The notes: generated by a model not told the origin, from the letters alone. A stretch of 64,000 bases of DNA from Arthrobacter sp. PvP023 (GCF_017832975.1 NZ_JAFIBI010000001.1:2604001-2668000), one strand, 5' to 3'; positions 35,011 through 43,893 are shown, numbered from the stretch's first letter. Translations and numbers: made by a program.

Positions 35011-35904
35011 ATGAGTTCGAACGTGACTGCGGTCAGCTACGGCGTGAAATTGTCCCCTTCGGAACTGGAACACCTCCGGTCCCTGCTGACCGGATCAGGC
35101 GCTTCCTTCTCCGCCGAATCCCGCACCGGCGACCACCGATTTGAGGTGTACACGGTGGATTTCTCCGTGGAATCCGGCACGGCTGCCGAGATCGCCGCAC
35201 TGCGCCATGAGGTGGCCTCTGCCGGCTTCACCGGAATGGACACGGCAATCGTCCCGGCGTCCCTCCGCGAGGCGCCCCGCAAGTTCCTCATCATGGACGT
35301 CGATTCCACGCTGATCCAGCAGGAGGTCATTGAGCTCTTGGCCGCCTACGCCGGCAAGAAGGAAGAGGTCACGGCGGTCACCGAGGCGGCAATGCGCGGC
35401 GAACTCGACTTCGCCCAGAGCCTGCATGCGCGTGTGGCGGTCCTCGCCGGGCTGCCGGCCGACGTCGTCGATTCAGTGCGCGCCGAGGTGGAACTCAGCG
35501 AAGGCGCCGCAGACCTCGTGGCGGCGTTCCAGGCTGCCGGCCACGCTGTTGCCGTGGTATCGGGAGGGTTCAACCAGATCCTGCGCCCGATCGCGGAGGA
35601 CCTCGGGATGAATTACTGGATCGCCAACGAACTGGAAATCGTCGACGGCGCACTGACGGGCAAGGTCCTCGGCGCGGTGATCGACCGCGCGGCCAAGGAG
35701 AAGTACCTCCGCGAGTGGGCTGCCGCCGAGGGCATCCCCATGGAGCACACCATAGCCGTGGGTGACGGCGCCAACGACCTGGACATGCTCAGTGCCGCCG
35801 GGATCGGCGTCGCTTTCAACGCCAAACCGGCCGTGCGCGCAGCCGCCGATGCGGCGGTAAACCTGCCCTACCTGGACGCCGTACGGCACATCGCCGGGGT
35901 CTGA
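35011..35904 (+). CDS. serB: Phosphoserine phosphatase
   Basis: The 297-residue protein is a HAD-fold phosphatase: the DxDxT nucleophile is Asp96 in MDVDSTL, with VVSGGFNQI and GDGANDLDML motifs. It makes serine from 3-phosphoserine. The N-terminal ~90 residues precede the HAD domain and may be a small ACT-like regulatory region. ATG at 35011 follows TAAGAT (34998-35003) by 7 nt, so the mRNA is likely leaderless. It is divergent from the ABC ATPase gene and ends before a bidirectional terminator. Confidence 0.95.
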   Translation: MSSNVTAVSYGVKLSPSELEHLRSLLTGSGASFSAESRTGDHRFEVYTVDFSVESGTAAEIAALRHEVASAGFTGMDTAIVPASLREAPRKFLIMDVDSTLIQQEVIELLAAYAGKKEEVTAVTEAAMRGELDFAQSLHARVAVLAGLPADVVDSVRAEVELSEGAADLVAAFQAAGHAVAVVSGGFNQILRPIAEDLGMNYWIANELEIVDGALTGKVLGAVIDRAAKEKYLREWAAAEGIPMEHTIAVGDGANDLDMLSAAGIGVAFNAKPAVRAAADAAVNLPYLDAVRHIAGV

Positions 35905-35986
35905 GGGAGCGGCGGAGCACCGTCATCAGCGGGGCTCCCGCTTCGACGAAGAGCTTGACGCGACACAAAACTTGCCGTGACACAAA

Positions 35987-36012
35987 GAAGGCCGGGCATC
36001 TGCCCGGCCTTC
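35987..36012. terminator. Bidirectional terminator between serB and SDR gene
   Basis: An 11-bp perfect stem (GAAGGCCGGGC and complement) with a 4-nt loop sits between convergent genes. The minus-strand side continues as TTTGTG, the plus side as ATTCATG. Confidence 0.8.
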
Positions 36013-36037
36013 ATTCATGCTTACACTGGCGGCTGTC

Positions 36038-36799
36038 TCAGCCTTCCTGGCCGGTGCTCTTGCCGAAGTAATCGGCTCCGCCGGCGTACTCGGTGTGGCC
36101 GGTCTCGACGTCGGCGGTGACCATCTTGGCAATCTCCGCGGCGAACTCCGCCACTGAATACAGTTTGCCGGCCTCGGCCCTGCGGGCTTCGATGGCGCCC
36201 GGGTTGGACCGGTCAAGCAGCGTGGCGGTGACGGTTCCTTCGATCATGTCCCCCGAAACCACCACGAAGGAAATGCCCTTGTCCGCAAGGTTCGGGATGA
36301 GGGCGCGCAGGGCGTCCTCGCCTGCGCGCTTGCTGCGTGCCACCGGTTCGTACTCCGGCATCGTGGGCACGGTATCGATGAAGTGCGCCTGGTGGCTGGT
36401 GACGAACACCACGCGGGAACCTTCGCGCATCAGCGGCACTGCTGCATTCAGCATGTTGACCTGGGCATCACGGTTCAGCTTCAGGGCGTAGCCCTCTTCC
36501 ATGCCCGATTCCATGCCGCCGGAGGCGTTGAGGACCAGGACGTCGAGCGAGCCGAAGTTCTCCATGGCCGCGCTGGCCAGTGCCTGGACACCTTCCTGCG
36601 TGGTGAGGTCGGCGCCTACCGCTGCGGCCCGGCCGCCGGCGGCCTCGATTTCAGCCACGACCTTGTTGGCCCGCGGGGCCTTCTGGCGGTAGTTCACTAC
36701 GACGGCGGCACCTTCGGCCGCGAGGAGCTTGGCGACGTCAGCGCCGATCCCCCTTGACGAACCGGTCACAATGGCAGTCTTGTTGTCCAGCAATCCCAT
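36038..36799 (-). CDS. SDR-family oxidoreductase
   Basis: The 253-residue protein has the SDR cofactor motif TGSSRGIGAD near the N-terminus and the VLNASGG segment. The usual Tyr-x3-Lys pair is not at normal spacing: Tyr-Glu-Pro-Val-Ala-Arg-Ser-Lys places Lys seven residues after the Tyr. ATG at 36799 has AAAGGAG 6 nt upstream. It is convergent with serB. Activity and substrate are unclear. Confidence 0.85.
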   Translation of the reverse strand: MGLLDNKTAIVTGSSRGIGADVAKLLAAEGAAVVVNYRQKAPRANKVVAEIEAAGGRAAAVGADLTTQEGVQALASAAMENFGSLDVLVLNASGGMESGMEEGYALKLNRDAQVNMLNAAVPLMREGSRVVFVTSHQAHFIDTVPTMPEYEPVARSKRAGEDALRALIPNLADKGISFVVVSGDMIEGTVTATLLDRSNPGAIEARRAEAGKLYSVAEFAAEIAKMVTADVETGHTEYAGGADYFGKSTGQEG

Positions 36800-36991
36800 T
36801 CGAGCTCCTTTGTTCCAAACGTCCAAAATCTGTGGGTCTGCCATCCATCATGCCAGCGGACGGGGAGATTTCAGTTGTTTGACGTCAACAAAGAAGCTGA
36901 CCCCGGCTAGTTCCGGCCGGCCGCCGGCCGGTCGCCGGTCATTGCCGGGGCGACGGGCCAGGCCTTTCCGGCCGGCCCGCTGCGCCTCGGT

Positions 36992-37450
36992 TTAGACGGG
37001 GTTCTGCGGTGGTTCGTCGGAGCGGGTTCCCGGCTCAGTGGTGATCTGGATCTTGCGTGTCCCGGCGGCCGGTGGCGCCTGCTCGGGCGCCGGCGCTCGG
37101 ACTTCGAGAACGCCGTCCTTGTAGGAGGCCGTCACGTCTTCCTCCCGGGCACCCGGGGGCAGCGAGACACTTCGTGCGAACGAGCCGTAACGGAACTCCG
37201 AACGGTAGCCGGCCTTGCTCTTATGCTCGGTTTTTTCCTCGCGCTCCGCTTTGATGTGCAACATGCCGTCTGCCACGGAGACGTCCACGTCCTTCTCGGG
37301 ATCGAGACCGGGCACCTCAGCCCGCACCACGAGCGTGTTTCCGTCCAGAAACTGTTCCACGCGGATTGACGACATTGTCAGGTCTCCGTCGAGGAAGCGC
37401 CGGATGGGTTCCAGGACGTCCGACGGCGTCCATTTGTTGAGATCGGCCAT
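36992..37450 (-). CDS. Hsp20/alpha-crystallin small heat shock protein
   Basis: The 152-residue protein has the alpha-crystallin domain (about 35-130): VRAEVPGLDPEKDVDVSVADGMLHIKAERE and FARSVSLPPGAREEDVTASYKDGVLEVRAP. It holds unfolding proteins in solution. ATG at 37450 has a GGGAGCT site. No CIRCE or HAIR box was recognised, but a 16-bp perfect inverted repeat lies 63-101 bp upstream (37513-37551). The C-terminal tail is Pro-rich and lacks a clear IXI motif. Confidence 0.95.
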   Translation of the reverse strand: MADLNKWTPSDVLEPIRRFLDGDLTMSSIRVEQFLDGNTLVVRAEVPGLDPEKDVDVSVADGMLHIKAEREEKTEHKSKAGYRSEFRYGSFARSVSLPPGAREEDVTASYKDGVLEVRAPAPEQAPPAAGTRKIQITTEPGTRSDEPPQNPV

Positions 37451-37512
37451 GATAGCTCCCTAGTCTTGTTCCCCGTGATCTGTGGCCGGTCCGGGTGCGG
37501 GTCCGGCCGGTA

Positions 37513-37551
37513 TGCCCATTACACACCCGCCGGCGGGGTGTGTAATGGGCA
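37513..37551. promoter_or_regulatory. Inverted repeat between fabG and hsp20
   Basis: Perfect 16-bp arms, TGCCCATTACACACCC (37513-37528) and its complement (37536-37551), flank 7 nt (GCCGGCG). There is no T-run after it on the minus strand, so it does not look like a standard terminator of the upstream fabG; an operator for hsp20 is an alternative. Confidence 0.6.
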
Positions 37552-37606
37552 AAAGGTCCCCTTCATGGCCATGGGTTTGGAGCGGGTCGGGGTGGCGCGC
37601 GGAGGG

Positions 37607-38332
37607 TTAGTGGCCCATGCCGAGGCCGCCGTCAACGGGGATGACGGCGCCGGAGATGTAGGACGCTTCATCACTGGAAATCCAGCGCACCACGTTCGCC
37701 ACTTCGGCGGCTTCCGCGAAGCGTCCCGCCGGTACCTTGGACAGGTAGTCCTTCTGGGTGGCCTCCGGCAACTCCGCCGTCATGTCGGTGTTGATGAAGC
37801 CAGGTGCCACCACGTTGGCTGTGATGCCGCGGCCGCCGAGTTCGCGGGTCAGCGAGCGGGCAATTCCCACCAGCCCGGCCTTGGAGGCGGAGTAATTGAT
37901 CTGGCCGGGCGCGCCGTAGAGCCCCGAAACGGAGGAAATCAGCACAACCCGGCCTTTGCGCATCCGGATCATGCCCTTGGACGCCCGCTTGATGACACGG
38001 AACGCTCCGGTGAGGTTGGTGTCGATGACCGAGGTGAAGTCGTCTTCGCTCATCCGCATCAGCAGCGTGTCCTTGGTGATTCCGGCGTTGGCGACCAGCA
38101 CCTCCACCGGCCCGTGCGCAGCCTCGACGGCTGCGAAGGCGGCGTCGACGGAGGCCTCATCAGTGACGTCGGCCTTGACGCCCAGGATTCCCTCCGGGAG
38201 CGCCGACTCGCTGCGGTACGTCACGGCAACCTTGTCACCGTTGGCCAGGAATGCCTCGGCAATGGCGAGGCCGATGCCGCGGTTGCCGCCGGTGATCAGG
38301 ACGCTGCGGCCGGTCGATGCTGCTTCAGTCAT
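37607..38332 (-). CDS. fabG: 3-oxoacyl-ACP reductase-type SDR (FabG)
   Basis: The 241-residue protein has ITGGNRGIGLAIAE, NAGITKDTLL, the catalytic Ser in SSVSGLYG, Tyr-Ser-Ala-Ser-Lys (YSASKAG) and the AFIN-like PGFINTDMTAEL segment, all typical of FabG. It reduces 3-oxoacyl-ACP with NADPH. ATG at 38332 has a CGGAG site 8 nt upstream. It is separate from the classical fatty acid synthase genes here, so it may serve another pathway. A large inverted repeat follows before hsp20. Confidence 0.9.
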   Translation of the reverse strand: MTEAASTGRSVLITGGNRGIGLAIAEAFLANGDKVAVTYRSESALPEGILGVKADVTDEASVDAAFAAVEAAHGPVEVLVANAGITKDTLLMRMSEDDFTSVIDTNLTGAFRVIKRASKGMIRMRKGRVVLISSVSGLYGAPGQINYSASKAGLVGIARSLTRELGGRGITANVVAPGFINTDMTAELPEATQKDYLSKVPAGRFAEAAEVANVVRWISSDEASYISGAVIPVDGGLGMGH

Positions 38333-38472
38333 AGTTTGCTCCGGGATTCTGCGGCATGGGGCACCGCGGTAAGGGGCGGGATTTTTACTGCCTCCGATCT
38401 TAGCCTCCGTTTGGGCGGCACTGGCGAGGGTGAGAGAATTGGGTTAAGCCTTGGGAGCGTGATTAAACAGCC

Positions 38473-38904
38473 GTGACACTTGCAAAACGACCCGGACCTT
38501 CGACGTCCGGTGAACCGGACGCTGTTTCCGGCGATGCCCAGGTGCACAGCATCACGGATGCCGCCACTGCCCACTCGGAAGAGATGCGCGTACGGATGAT
38601 CAAGTACGCGGTGGCCATGGGCATCCGCATGGTATGCCTGATCCTGGTGTTCGTTGTTGATGGCTGGTTCAAGGTCCTGCCGATTGCCGGTGCGGTGTTT
38701 CTTCCGTGGATTGCGGTGGTCATAGCCAACGGCAGCGACAAAGCGGAGATCCACAGCGATTACCTGTTGGACGCCGCACCGCTTGCAGAGCTCGAAGCAC
38801 CGGACTCGCCGGCTGCCGTCGCGGACGACGGGCCCACGGTTCTCCAGGGCGAACTCATCGAGGACGAAGACGATATCGACGGCCAGGAACGGGCAGCTTC
38901 ATGA
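38473..38904 (+). CDS. DUF3099 membrane protein
   Basis: The 143-residue protein has a polar N-terminus, two hydrophobic segments (about 45-65 and 70-88) with the family pattern HSEEMRVRMIKYAVAMGIRMVC, and an acidic C-terminal tail. DUF3099 proteins are small actinobacterial membrane proteins without assigned function. GTG at 38473 is the start; its stop overlaps the start of the next gene (ATGA). The gene sits in a run with SURF1, so a role near cytochrome oxidase assembly is possible but not shown. Confidence 0.8.
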   Translation: MTLAKRPGPSTSGEPDAVSGDAQVHSITDAATAHSEEMRVRMIKYAVAMGIRMVCLILVFVVDGWFKVLPIAGAVFLPWIAVVIANGSDKAEIHSDYLLDAAPLAELEAPDSPAAVADDGPTVLQGELIEDEDDIDGQERAAS

Positions 38905-39161
38905 ACATTTTTGACCTGGCCGGCGGCGACGCCGGGCCTGCGGAAACCGCTGCACCGATGTGCTCGCGGAAGGCCTGCCGGGCGGGGGCAACCTGGCAAC
39001 TGCTGTGGAACAACCCGAAGATCCACACGCCCGAACGCCGCAAGACCTGGCTGGCCTGCGATGACCACCGGCTGTGGCTCGAAGACTACCTCCAGACCCG
39101 GGGCCTCTGGAAAGAGACCCTGCCGCTGGATCTTGCCACTGCCTCAGGCAGGGACAGCTGA
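38901..39161 (+). CDS. Small Cys/His-containing conserved protein
   Basis: The 86-residue soluble protein has a likely metal-binding set: Cys in MCSRKAC and a C-x2-H-type pair in WLACDDHRLW, with a conserved-looking WQLLWNNPKIHTPERRKTW core. I do not recognise a named family with known function. It is coupled to the DUF3099 gene by ATGA overlap and the next gene (SURF1) starts directly after its stop. This position suggests a role with heme or copper handling in oxidase assembly. Confidence 0.7.
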   Translation: MNIFDLAGGDAGPAETAAPMCSRKACRAGATWQLLWNNPKIHTPERRKTWLACDDHRLWLEDYLQTRGLWKETLPLDLATASGRDS

Positions 39162-40028
39162 ATGTACCGTTTCCTCTTCTCCAGCAAATGGCTGGGTTAT
39201 CTGTTGCTGGCTGCGATCTTCGCCACTGCCTGCGTGTTCCTTGGCCGCTGGCAGATGGACCGCAGGGCCGAAACCCTGGCCGAGATTAACCGGGTCACGT
39301 CCAATTACTCGGCAACTCCCCTGCCCTTCGCAGCTGTGGAAGCCCAGTTTTCCCGGCTGGATGCCGACAAGGAATGGACCCAGGTGGAGTTGATGGGCCG
39401 CTACGACGTCAGCGGCCAACGCGTGGTGCGTAACCGGCCGCTCAACGGCCAGCCCGGCTACGAAGTGGTGGTCCCCTTCAAACTCACCACAGGACAGACG
39501 GTTATTGTGGACCGCGGCTGGCTCCCGATCGGAAACAACACCCCTGGCCGCCCGGATTCCGTGCCGGAACCGCCTGCGGGCGAAGTCACTGTCGTAGTGC
39601 GCCTGAAACCAGGCGAGCCGGAGCTTCAGCGTGGCGCTCCCGACGGGCAGCTTGCCTCCATCGATCTCCCGGCCTACGCCGCCCAGCTTGGGTACCCCGT
39701 GCTGACCGGCGCTTACGGGCAGCTTGCCTCCGAAACGCCGGCGGCCGCCACCATGCCGTTCCCGTTCCCGAAGCCCTCCGTGGAAGAAGGAACACACTTG
39801 TCCTATTCCCTGCAGTGGTTCGCTTTCGGCGTCTTGATGTTTGTTGGCTTCGGCTACGCGGCGCGGCAGCAGGCGCGCAACGAGGAGATCGATGCCCAGG
39901 ACGCCGCCGAGGATGGCGCGCCCGAGTACGCCGTGGCTGCGAACCGGCGCCGCCCGGCTCCCCGGAAGCGCAAGAATCCGACGGCGGAGGAAGAGGAAGA
40001 CGCCATCCTGGATGCCCAGGGGTACTGA
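39162..40028 (+). CDS. SURF1 family cytochrome c oxidase assembly protein
   Basis: The 288-residue protein has an N-terminal membrane helix (LGYLLLAAIFATACVFLGRWQ), the SURF1 core with VRNRPLNGQPGYEVVVPF and DRGWLP, and a second membrane helix near residue 212 (YSLQWFAFGVLMFVGFGYAA). SURF1 helps insert heme a/CuB into oxidase subunit I. The tail (about 235-288) is unusually charged, with Arg/Lys then Glu runs. It begins right after the small Cys/His gene stop. Confidence 0.92.
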   Translation: MYRFLFSSKWLGYLLLAAIFATACVFLGRWQMDRRAETLAEINRVTSNYSATPLPFAAVEAQFSRLDADKEWTQVELMGRYDVSGQRVVRNRPLNGQPGYEVVVPFKLTTGQTVIVDRGWLPIGNNTPGRPDSVPEPPAGEVTVVVRLKPGEPELQRGAPDGQLASIDLPAYAAQLGYPVLTGAYGQLASETPAAATMPFPFPKPSVEEGTHLSYSLQWFAFGVLMFVGFGYAARQQARNEEIDAQDAAEDGAPEYAVAANRRRPAPRKRKNPTAEEEEDAILDAQGY

Positions 40029-40031
40029 CCG

Positions 40032-40514
40032 ATGGGTTTTGACACGATTCCGGAACCGGTGGCCAACGTCAAGCGCACCCTCACCGCGCTCGGCGCGGAC
40101 GACACCGTGACGGTGTTCGACTCGAAGGTCCCGACGGCGGCAGCTGCCGCCACCACCACGCTGGGCTGCGACGTCGCGGCTATCACCAACAGCCTGGTGT
40201 TCGACGTCGACGGTGTTCCCCTGCTGATCCTGGCCAGTGGTGCGGCGAAGGTGGACACCGCGCTGGTGGCAGCCCGGTTGGGAACAGGAAAGATCCGCCG
40301 GGCCTCCCCCGAGTTCGTCTTGCAGCACACAGGGCAGGAAGTCGGAGGCGTGGCCCCGGTTGGCCACCCGGAGAAGATCAAAACCCTGCTGGACGAGTCC
40401 CTCAAAGCCCACAACCTCCTCTGCGCCGGAGCCGGAGACCACAACTCGATGTTCTCCATCACCTACCAGGACCTGCGCAGGATCACCGGCGCAGAAGAAA
40501 TGCCCGTCCGCTAA
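40032..40514 (+). CDS. YbaK/EbsC-family aminoacyl-tRNA deacylase
   Basis: The 160-residue protein has the YbaK/ProX fold: VFDSKVPTAAAAATTTLGC, ASGAAKVDTALVAARLG and KIRRASPEFVLQHTGQEVGGVAPVGH, with a candidate catalytic region around the GGVAP loop. These proteins hydrolyse mischarged tRNAs such as Cys- or Ala-tRNAPro. It is 3 nt after SURF1, so co-transcribed, but no mechanistic link is obvious. It is convergent with the ABC-F gene. Confidence 0.9.
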   Translation: MGFDTIPEPVANVKRTLTALGADDTVTVFDSKVPTAAAAATTTLGCDVAAITNSLVFDVDGVPLLILASGAAKVDTALVAARLGTGKIRRASPEFVLQHTGQEVGGVAPVGHPEKIKTLLDESLKAHNLLCAGAGDHNSMFSITYQDLRRITGAEEMPVR

Positions 40515-40531
40515 GCAGCGACGAAGGCAGC

Positions 40532-42130
40532 CTAAGCCAGCGTGATCAGGTCCAGGTAGTCTTCGTTCCAGTGGTCCTCGACGCCGTCGGGCAGCAGGAC
40601 AACGCGCTCGGGGTTGAGGGCTTCGACGGCACCCTCATCGTGGCTCACCAGGACGACGGCGCCGGTGTAGTTGCGCAGGGCGCCCAGGATCTCGGAGCGG
40701 CTGGCGGGGTCGAGGTTGTTGGTGGGCTCATCGAGAAGCAGCACGTTCGCGCTCGACGCCACGATCGTGGCCAGCGCAAGGCGCGTCTTCTCGCCGCCGG
40801 AGAGCACGCCGGCGGGCTTGTCGACGTCGTCGCCGGAGAACAGGAACGAACCCAGGATGCCACGCACCTCGGAGTCGTTCATGTCCGGCGCGGAAGAGCG
40901 CATGTTCTGCAGCACGGTTCGGTCGACGTCGAGCGTCTCGTGCTCCTGGGCGTAGTAGCCCACCTTGAGCCCGTGGCCGGCGATCACTTCGCCGGTGTCC
41001 GGCTTGTCAACGCCGGCAAGCATCCGCAGCAGCGTGGTCTTGCCGGCACCGTTGAGACCCAGGATGACCACCTTGGAGCCGCGGTCGATGGCCAGGTCCA
41101 CGTCGGTGAAGATTTCCAGCGAGCCGTAGGACTTGCTGAGTCCGTCCGCGGTGAGCGGGGTCTTTCCGCAGGGCGAGGGGTCCGGGAAGCGCAGGGCTGC
41201 GACGCGGTCATTTTCGCGCACGGCCTCCAGCCCGCTGAGCAGGCGTTCGGCGCGCTTGGCCATGTTCTGCGCTGCGACGGCCTTGGTGGCCTTCGCCCGC
41301 ATCTTGTTGGCCTGGTCAAACAGGACCTGGGCTTTCTTTTCAGCGTTGGCGCGTTCCCGCTTGCGGGCACGTTCGTCGGTTTCACGCTGCTGGAGGTAGC
41401 GCTTCCAGTCCATGTTGTAAAAGTCGATCTGTGCGCGGTTGGCGTCCAGCAGGAAGACTTTGTTGACGGTGGCTTCGAGCAGTTCCGTGTCGTGGCTGAT
41501 CACGATCAGGCCGCCCTGGTGGTTCTTCAGGAAGTCGCGCAGCCAGGCGATGGAGTCGGCGTCGAGGTGGTTGGTGGGCTCATCGAGGAGCATGGTCTCG
41601 GCATCCGAGTAGAGGATGCGGGCGAGTTCCACGCGGCGACGCTGCCCGCCGGAGAGCGTCTTGAGCGGCTGGTTCAGCAGGCGGTCCGGGAGGGCGAGGT
41701 TCGAGCAGATCGCGGCCGCCTCGGCTTCGGCAGCGTAACCGCCTGCCGCCAGGAACTCGGATTCAAGCCGGTCGTAGCGGTTCATCGCCTTGCGCTGGAC
41801 GGCGGCGTCCTCGCTGGCCATTTCTTCGTGGGCCAGGCGGAGCTTGCCGACGGCGATGTCCAGGCCGCGGACGGACAGAATCCGGTCGCGCGCGAGCTGT
41901 TCCATGTCCGGCGTGCGGGGGTCCTGGGGAAGGTAGCCGATCTCGCCGCTGCGGGTGACCTTGCCGGCAGCCGGCAGTCCCTCGCCGGCGAGAACGCGGG
42001 TCAGAGTGGTTTTACCTGCACCGTTACGGCCCACCAGGCCGATCTTGTCTCCCTTGTCGATCCGGAAGCTCACCTGGTCCATGAGGAGGCGGGCGCCGGC
42101 GCGCAGTTCGAGATCCTGGACGGTAATCAA
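40532..42130 (-). CDS. ABC-F family ATP-binding protein
   Basis: The 532-residue protein has two ATPase domains in one chain, each with Walker A (LVGRNGAGKTT and LGLNGAGKTT), signature (LSGGQRRRVELARIL and LSGGEKTRLALATIV) and Walker B, with an intervening linker rich in charged residues (about 225-290, MDWKRYLQQRETDERARKRE). No membrane domain exists. ABC-F proteins act on the ribosome (translation factor or antibiotic protection). No resistance-type context is seen, so a housekeeping EttA/Uup-like role is more likely. Confidence 0.92.
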   Translation of the reverse strand: MITVQDLELRAGARLLMDQVSFRIDKGDKIGLVGRNGAGKTTLTRVLAGEGLPAAGKVTRSGEIGYLPQDPRTPDMEQLARDRILSVRGLDIAVGKLRLAHEEMASEDAAVQRKAMNRYDRLESEFLAAGGYAAEAEAAAICSNLALPDRLLNQPLKTLSGGQRRRVELARILYSDAETMLLDEPTNHLDADSIAWLRDFLKNHQGGLIVISHDTELLEATVNKVFLLDANRAQIDFYNMDWKRYLQQRETDERARKRERANAEKKAQVLFDQANKMRAKATKAVAAQNMAKRAERLLSGLEAVRENDRVAALRFPDPSPCGKTPLTADGLSKSYGSLEIFTDVDLAIDRGSKVVILGLNGAGKTTLLRMLAGVDKPDTGEVIAGHGLKVGYYAQEHETLDVDRTVLQNMRSSAPDMNDSEVRGILGSFLFSGDDVDKPAGVLSGGEKTRLALATIVASSANVLLLDEPTNNLDPASRSEILGALRNYTGAVVLVSHDEGAVEALNPERVVLLPDGVEDHWNEDYLDLITLA

Positions 42131-42443
42131 TGCAGCTAAAGCCTTTCACAACAGGGAACGCCGCGGCACAACGGATGGAATCTGGGCGGGGCCGGGGCAG
42201 TGTGGCCGAGAGAATGGCCTCTACCAGTCTACCGGCACCGCTCCTTCCGGATTACCTCGGCTGCAGGCACCCGCCGCCATCCATTGGCCATCTTGTCCAG
42301 AGCCAGCTCGCTCCGTTAGTAGATCCCCTACAAAATAGGCCCGGCACCGGAGACGTATCGTCGGAATTGACGGGAATCGGCCGCCGGCGTGCGGCCTCCC
42401 CTCCCCGTTGCTTCGCACTTGCACTCACTGACAGGACCTCCCC
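42131..42443. other. Intergenic region between abc-f and bioY
   Basis: The 313-bp gap between divergent abc-f and bioY holds no gene or tRNA that I could support. A TACAAAAT stretch (42329-42336) and a short GTAG-N5-CTAC repeat (42319-42331) might mark the bioY promoter. I did not find a clear biotin repressor-type palindrome. Confidence 0.4.
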
Positions 42444-43118
42444 ATGACCAAGACTGACAACGCCGTCACCGGCCAGGCTGCAGCCGGCCGTCAGCCCGGC
42501 GGCAAAACGGCCCGGAACCGCTGGAATGCCACGGATCTCGGCCTCATCGCCGTCTTTGCCGCCCTCGTGGCCGGCTCTGCGCTCATCGCGGCCATTCCGG
42601 TGGGGGGACTTGGCGTCCCCATCACACTGCAGACCCTCGCCGTGATGCTTACCGGACTGGCGCTGGGCCCCGGACGGGCGTTCGCCGCCGTCGGCCTGTA
42701 TACCCTGCTGGGGCTGGCCGGCCTGCCGATCTTCAGCGGCGGACGCAGCGGGCTGGGGATCCTGGCCGGCCCCTCCGCCGGCTACATCATCGGGTTCCCG
42801 CTCGCTGCCCTGGCGGTCGGCTGGCTGACCACCATCGTGCTGCGCCGCACCGTGAAATACCGCGGGCTGTTCCTCTTCGCCGCGGCCATGGCCACGAGCA
42901 TCGTAGTTGTCCACGGCCTGGGCGTGCTGGGCATGATGGTCAACGGCAAGCTGGACCTTTCCAAGGCGTTCGTCCTTGACCTCGCCTACTACCCCGGCGA
43001 CATCATCAAAAACGTCCTGGCTGTCACCATCGCACTCGCCCTGCACAAGGCATTCCCGGATCTCCTGATCCGCCGTCCCGGTATCCGTAACCCCGGGGCA
43101 GGCCAGGCCGGCCACTAG
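42444..43118 (+). CDS. bioY: Biotin transporter substrate-binding subunit BioY
   Basis: The 224-residue protein has about six hydrophobic helices and BioY landmarks: VPITLQTLAVMLTGLALGPGRAF, GLAGLPIFSGGRSGLGILAGPSAGYIIGFP and DLAYYPGDIIKNVLAVTIA. It is the substrate-binding S component of the ECF biotin transporter. The N-terminus has a polar tail of about 30 residues. The ATPase and T-component genes follow at once, so the whole transporter is encoded here. Confidence 0.95.
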   Translation: MTKTDNAVTGQAAAGRQPGGKTARNRWNATDLGLIAVFAALVAGSALIAAIPVGGLGVPITLQTLAVMLTGLALGPGRAFAAVGLYTLLGLAGLPIFSGGRSGLGILAGPSAGYIIGFPLAALAVGWLTTIVLRRTVKYRGLFLFAAAMATSIVVVHGLGVLGMMVNGKLDLSKAFVLDLAYYPGDIIKNVLAVTIALALHKAFPDLLIRRPGIRNPGAGQAGH

Positions 43119-43119
43119 C

Positions 43120-43893
43120 ATGGGCGGCATCCTGCTGGACGCAGTCGACGTCCTTGTGGCGGTGGATGGACGGCCGCAGCCCAAGACACTCCTCGACGGA
43201 ATCTCGCTGAACCTCACCGAACAGCGGATCGGCGTGATCGGAGCGAACGGATCGGGGAAGTCCACCCTCCTGCGGCTCCTGAACGGACTGGTTGCACCGA
43301 GCCACGGAACAGTCACCGTTGACGGTGATGATACGGTCCGGTCCGTCCGTGCAGTGCGCCGCAAGGTCGGTTTTGTGTTCACGGACCCGCTCTCCCAGCT
43401 CGTGATGCCCACCGGCCGGGAAGACGTGGAACTCTCGCTGCGTCGTTCCATCCGAAACACGCGGGAGCGCCAGGACGCTGCCGCGGCCATCCTCAACCGC
43501 TTCGGGCTGATGCCGCTGGCCGACCAAAGCATCTACGAGCTGTCCGGCGGCGAACGGCAGTTGATGGCCCTGGTAGCCGTCCTTGCCGTTGAGCCTGCGG
43601 TACTGGTGCTGGACGAGCCGTCCACGCTGCTGGACCTTCGGAACCGCGAGCTTCTCCGCCGCACCATCGCCGGCCTCAGCCAGCAGATCGTGATGTCCAC
43701 GCACGACCTCGATCTGGTCCGGGACATGGACCGTGTCCTGGTGGTGGAATCCGGACAGGTGGTATTCGACGGCGCCGCCGCCGCCGCCGTCGAACACTAC
43801 CGGGCGCTGTCCTCAGCAGGCCTCCCGCCGGTGGACACTGCCGCTCCGCGGGTCAGTGCCGCTGCGGTGCCGCGCAGTGCGGAGGGCACGTGA
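43120..43893 (+). CDS. bioM: ECF-type transporter ATPase (BioM-like)
   Basis: The 257-residue protein has Walker A (GANGSGKST, 41-49), signature LSGGERQLMALVAVL, Walker B VLVLDEPSTLLD and a His switch in MSTHDLDLV. It powers biotin uptake by BioY. It starts 1 nt after the bioY stop and its stop overlaps the bioN-like start (GTGA). The C-terminal tail is rich in Ala and Pro. One ATPase suffices in BioMNY-type systems. Confidence 0.93.
   Translation: MGGILLDAVDVLVAVDGRPQPKTLLDGISLNLTEQRIGVIGANGSGKSTLLRLLNGLVAPSHGTVTVDGDDTVRSVRAVRRKVGFVFTDPLSQLVMPTGREDVELSLRRSIRNTRERQDAAAAILNRFGLMPLADQSIYELSGGERQLMALVAVLAVEPAVLVLDEPSTLLDLRNRELLRRTIAGLSQQIVMSTHDLDLVRDMDRVLVVESGQVVFDGAAAAAVEHYRALSSAGLPPVDTAAPRVSAAAVPRSAEGT

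Noticed and set aside
42131..42443. Biotin repressor site or riboswitch upstream of bioY
   Set aside because: Only a 4-bp repeat (42319-42331) was visible, too short to support a regulator site, and no known riboswitch applies to biotin here.
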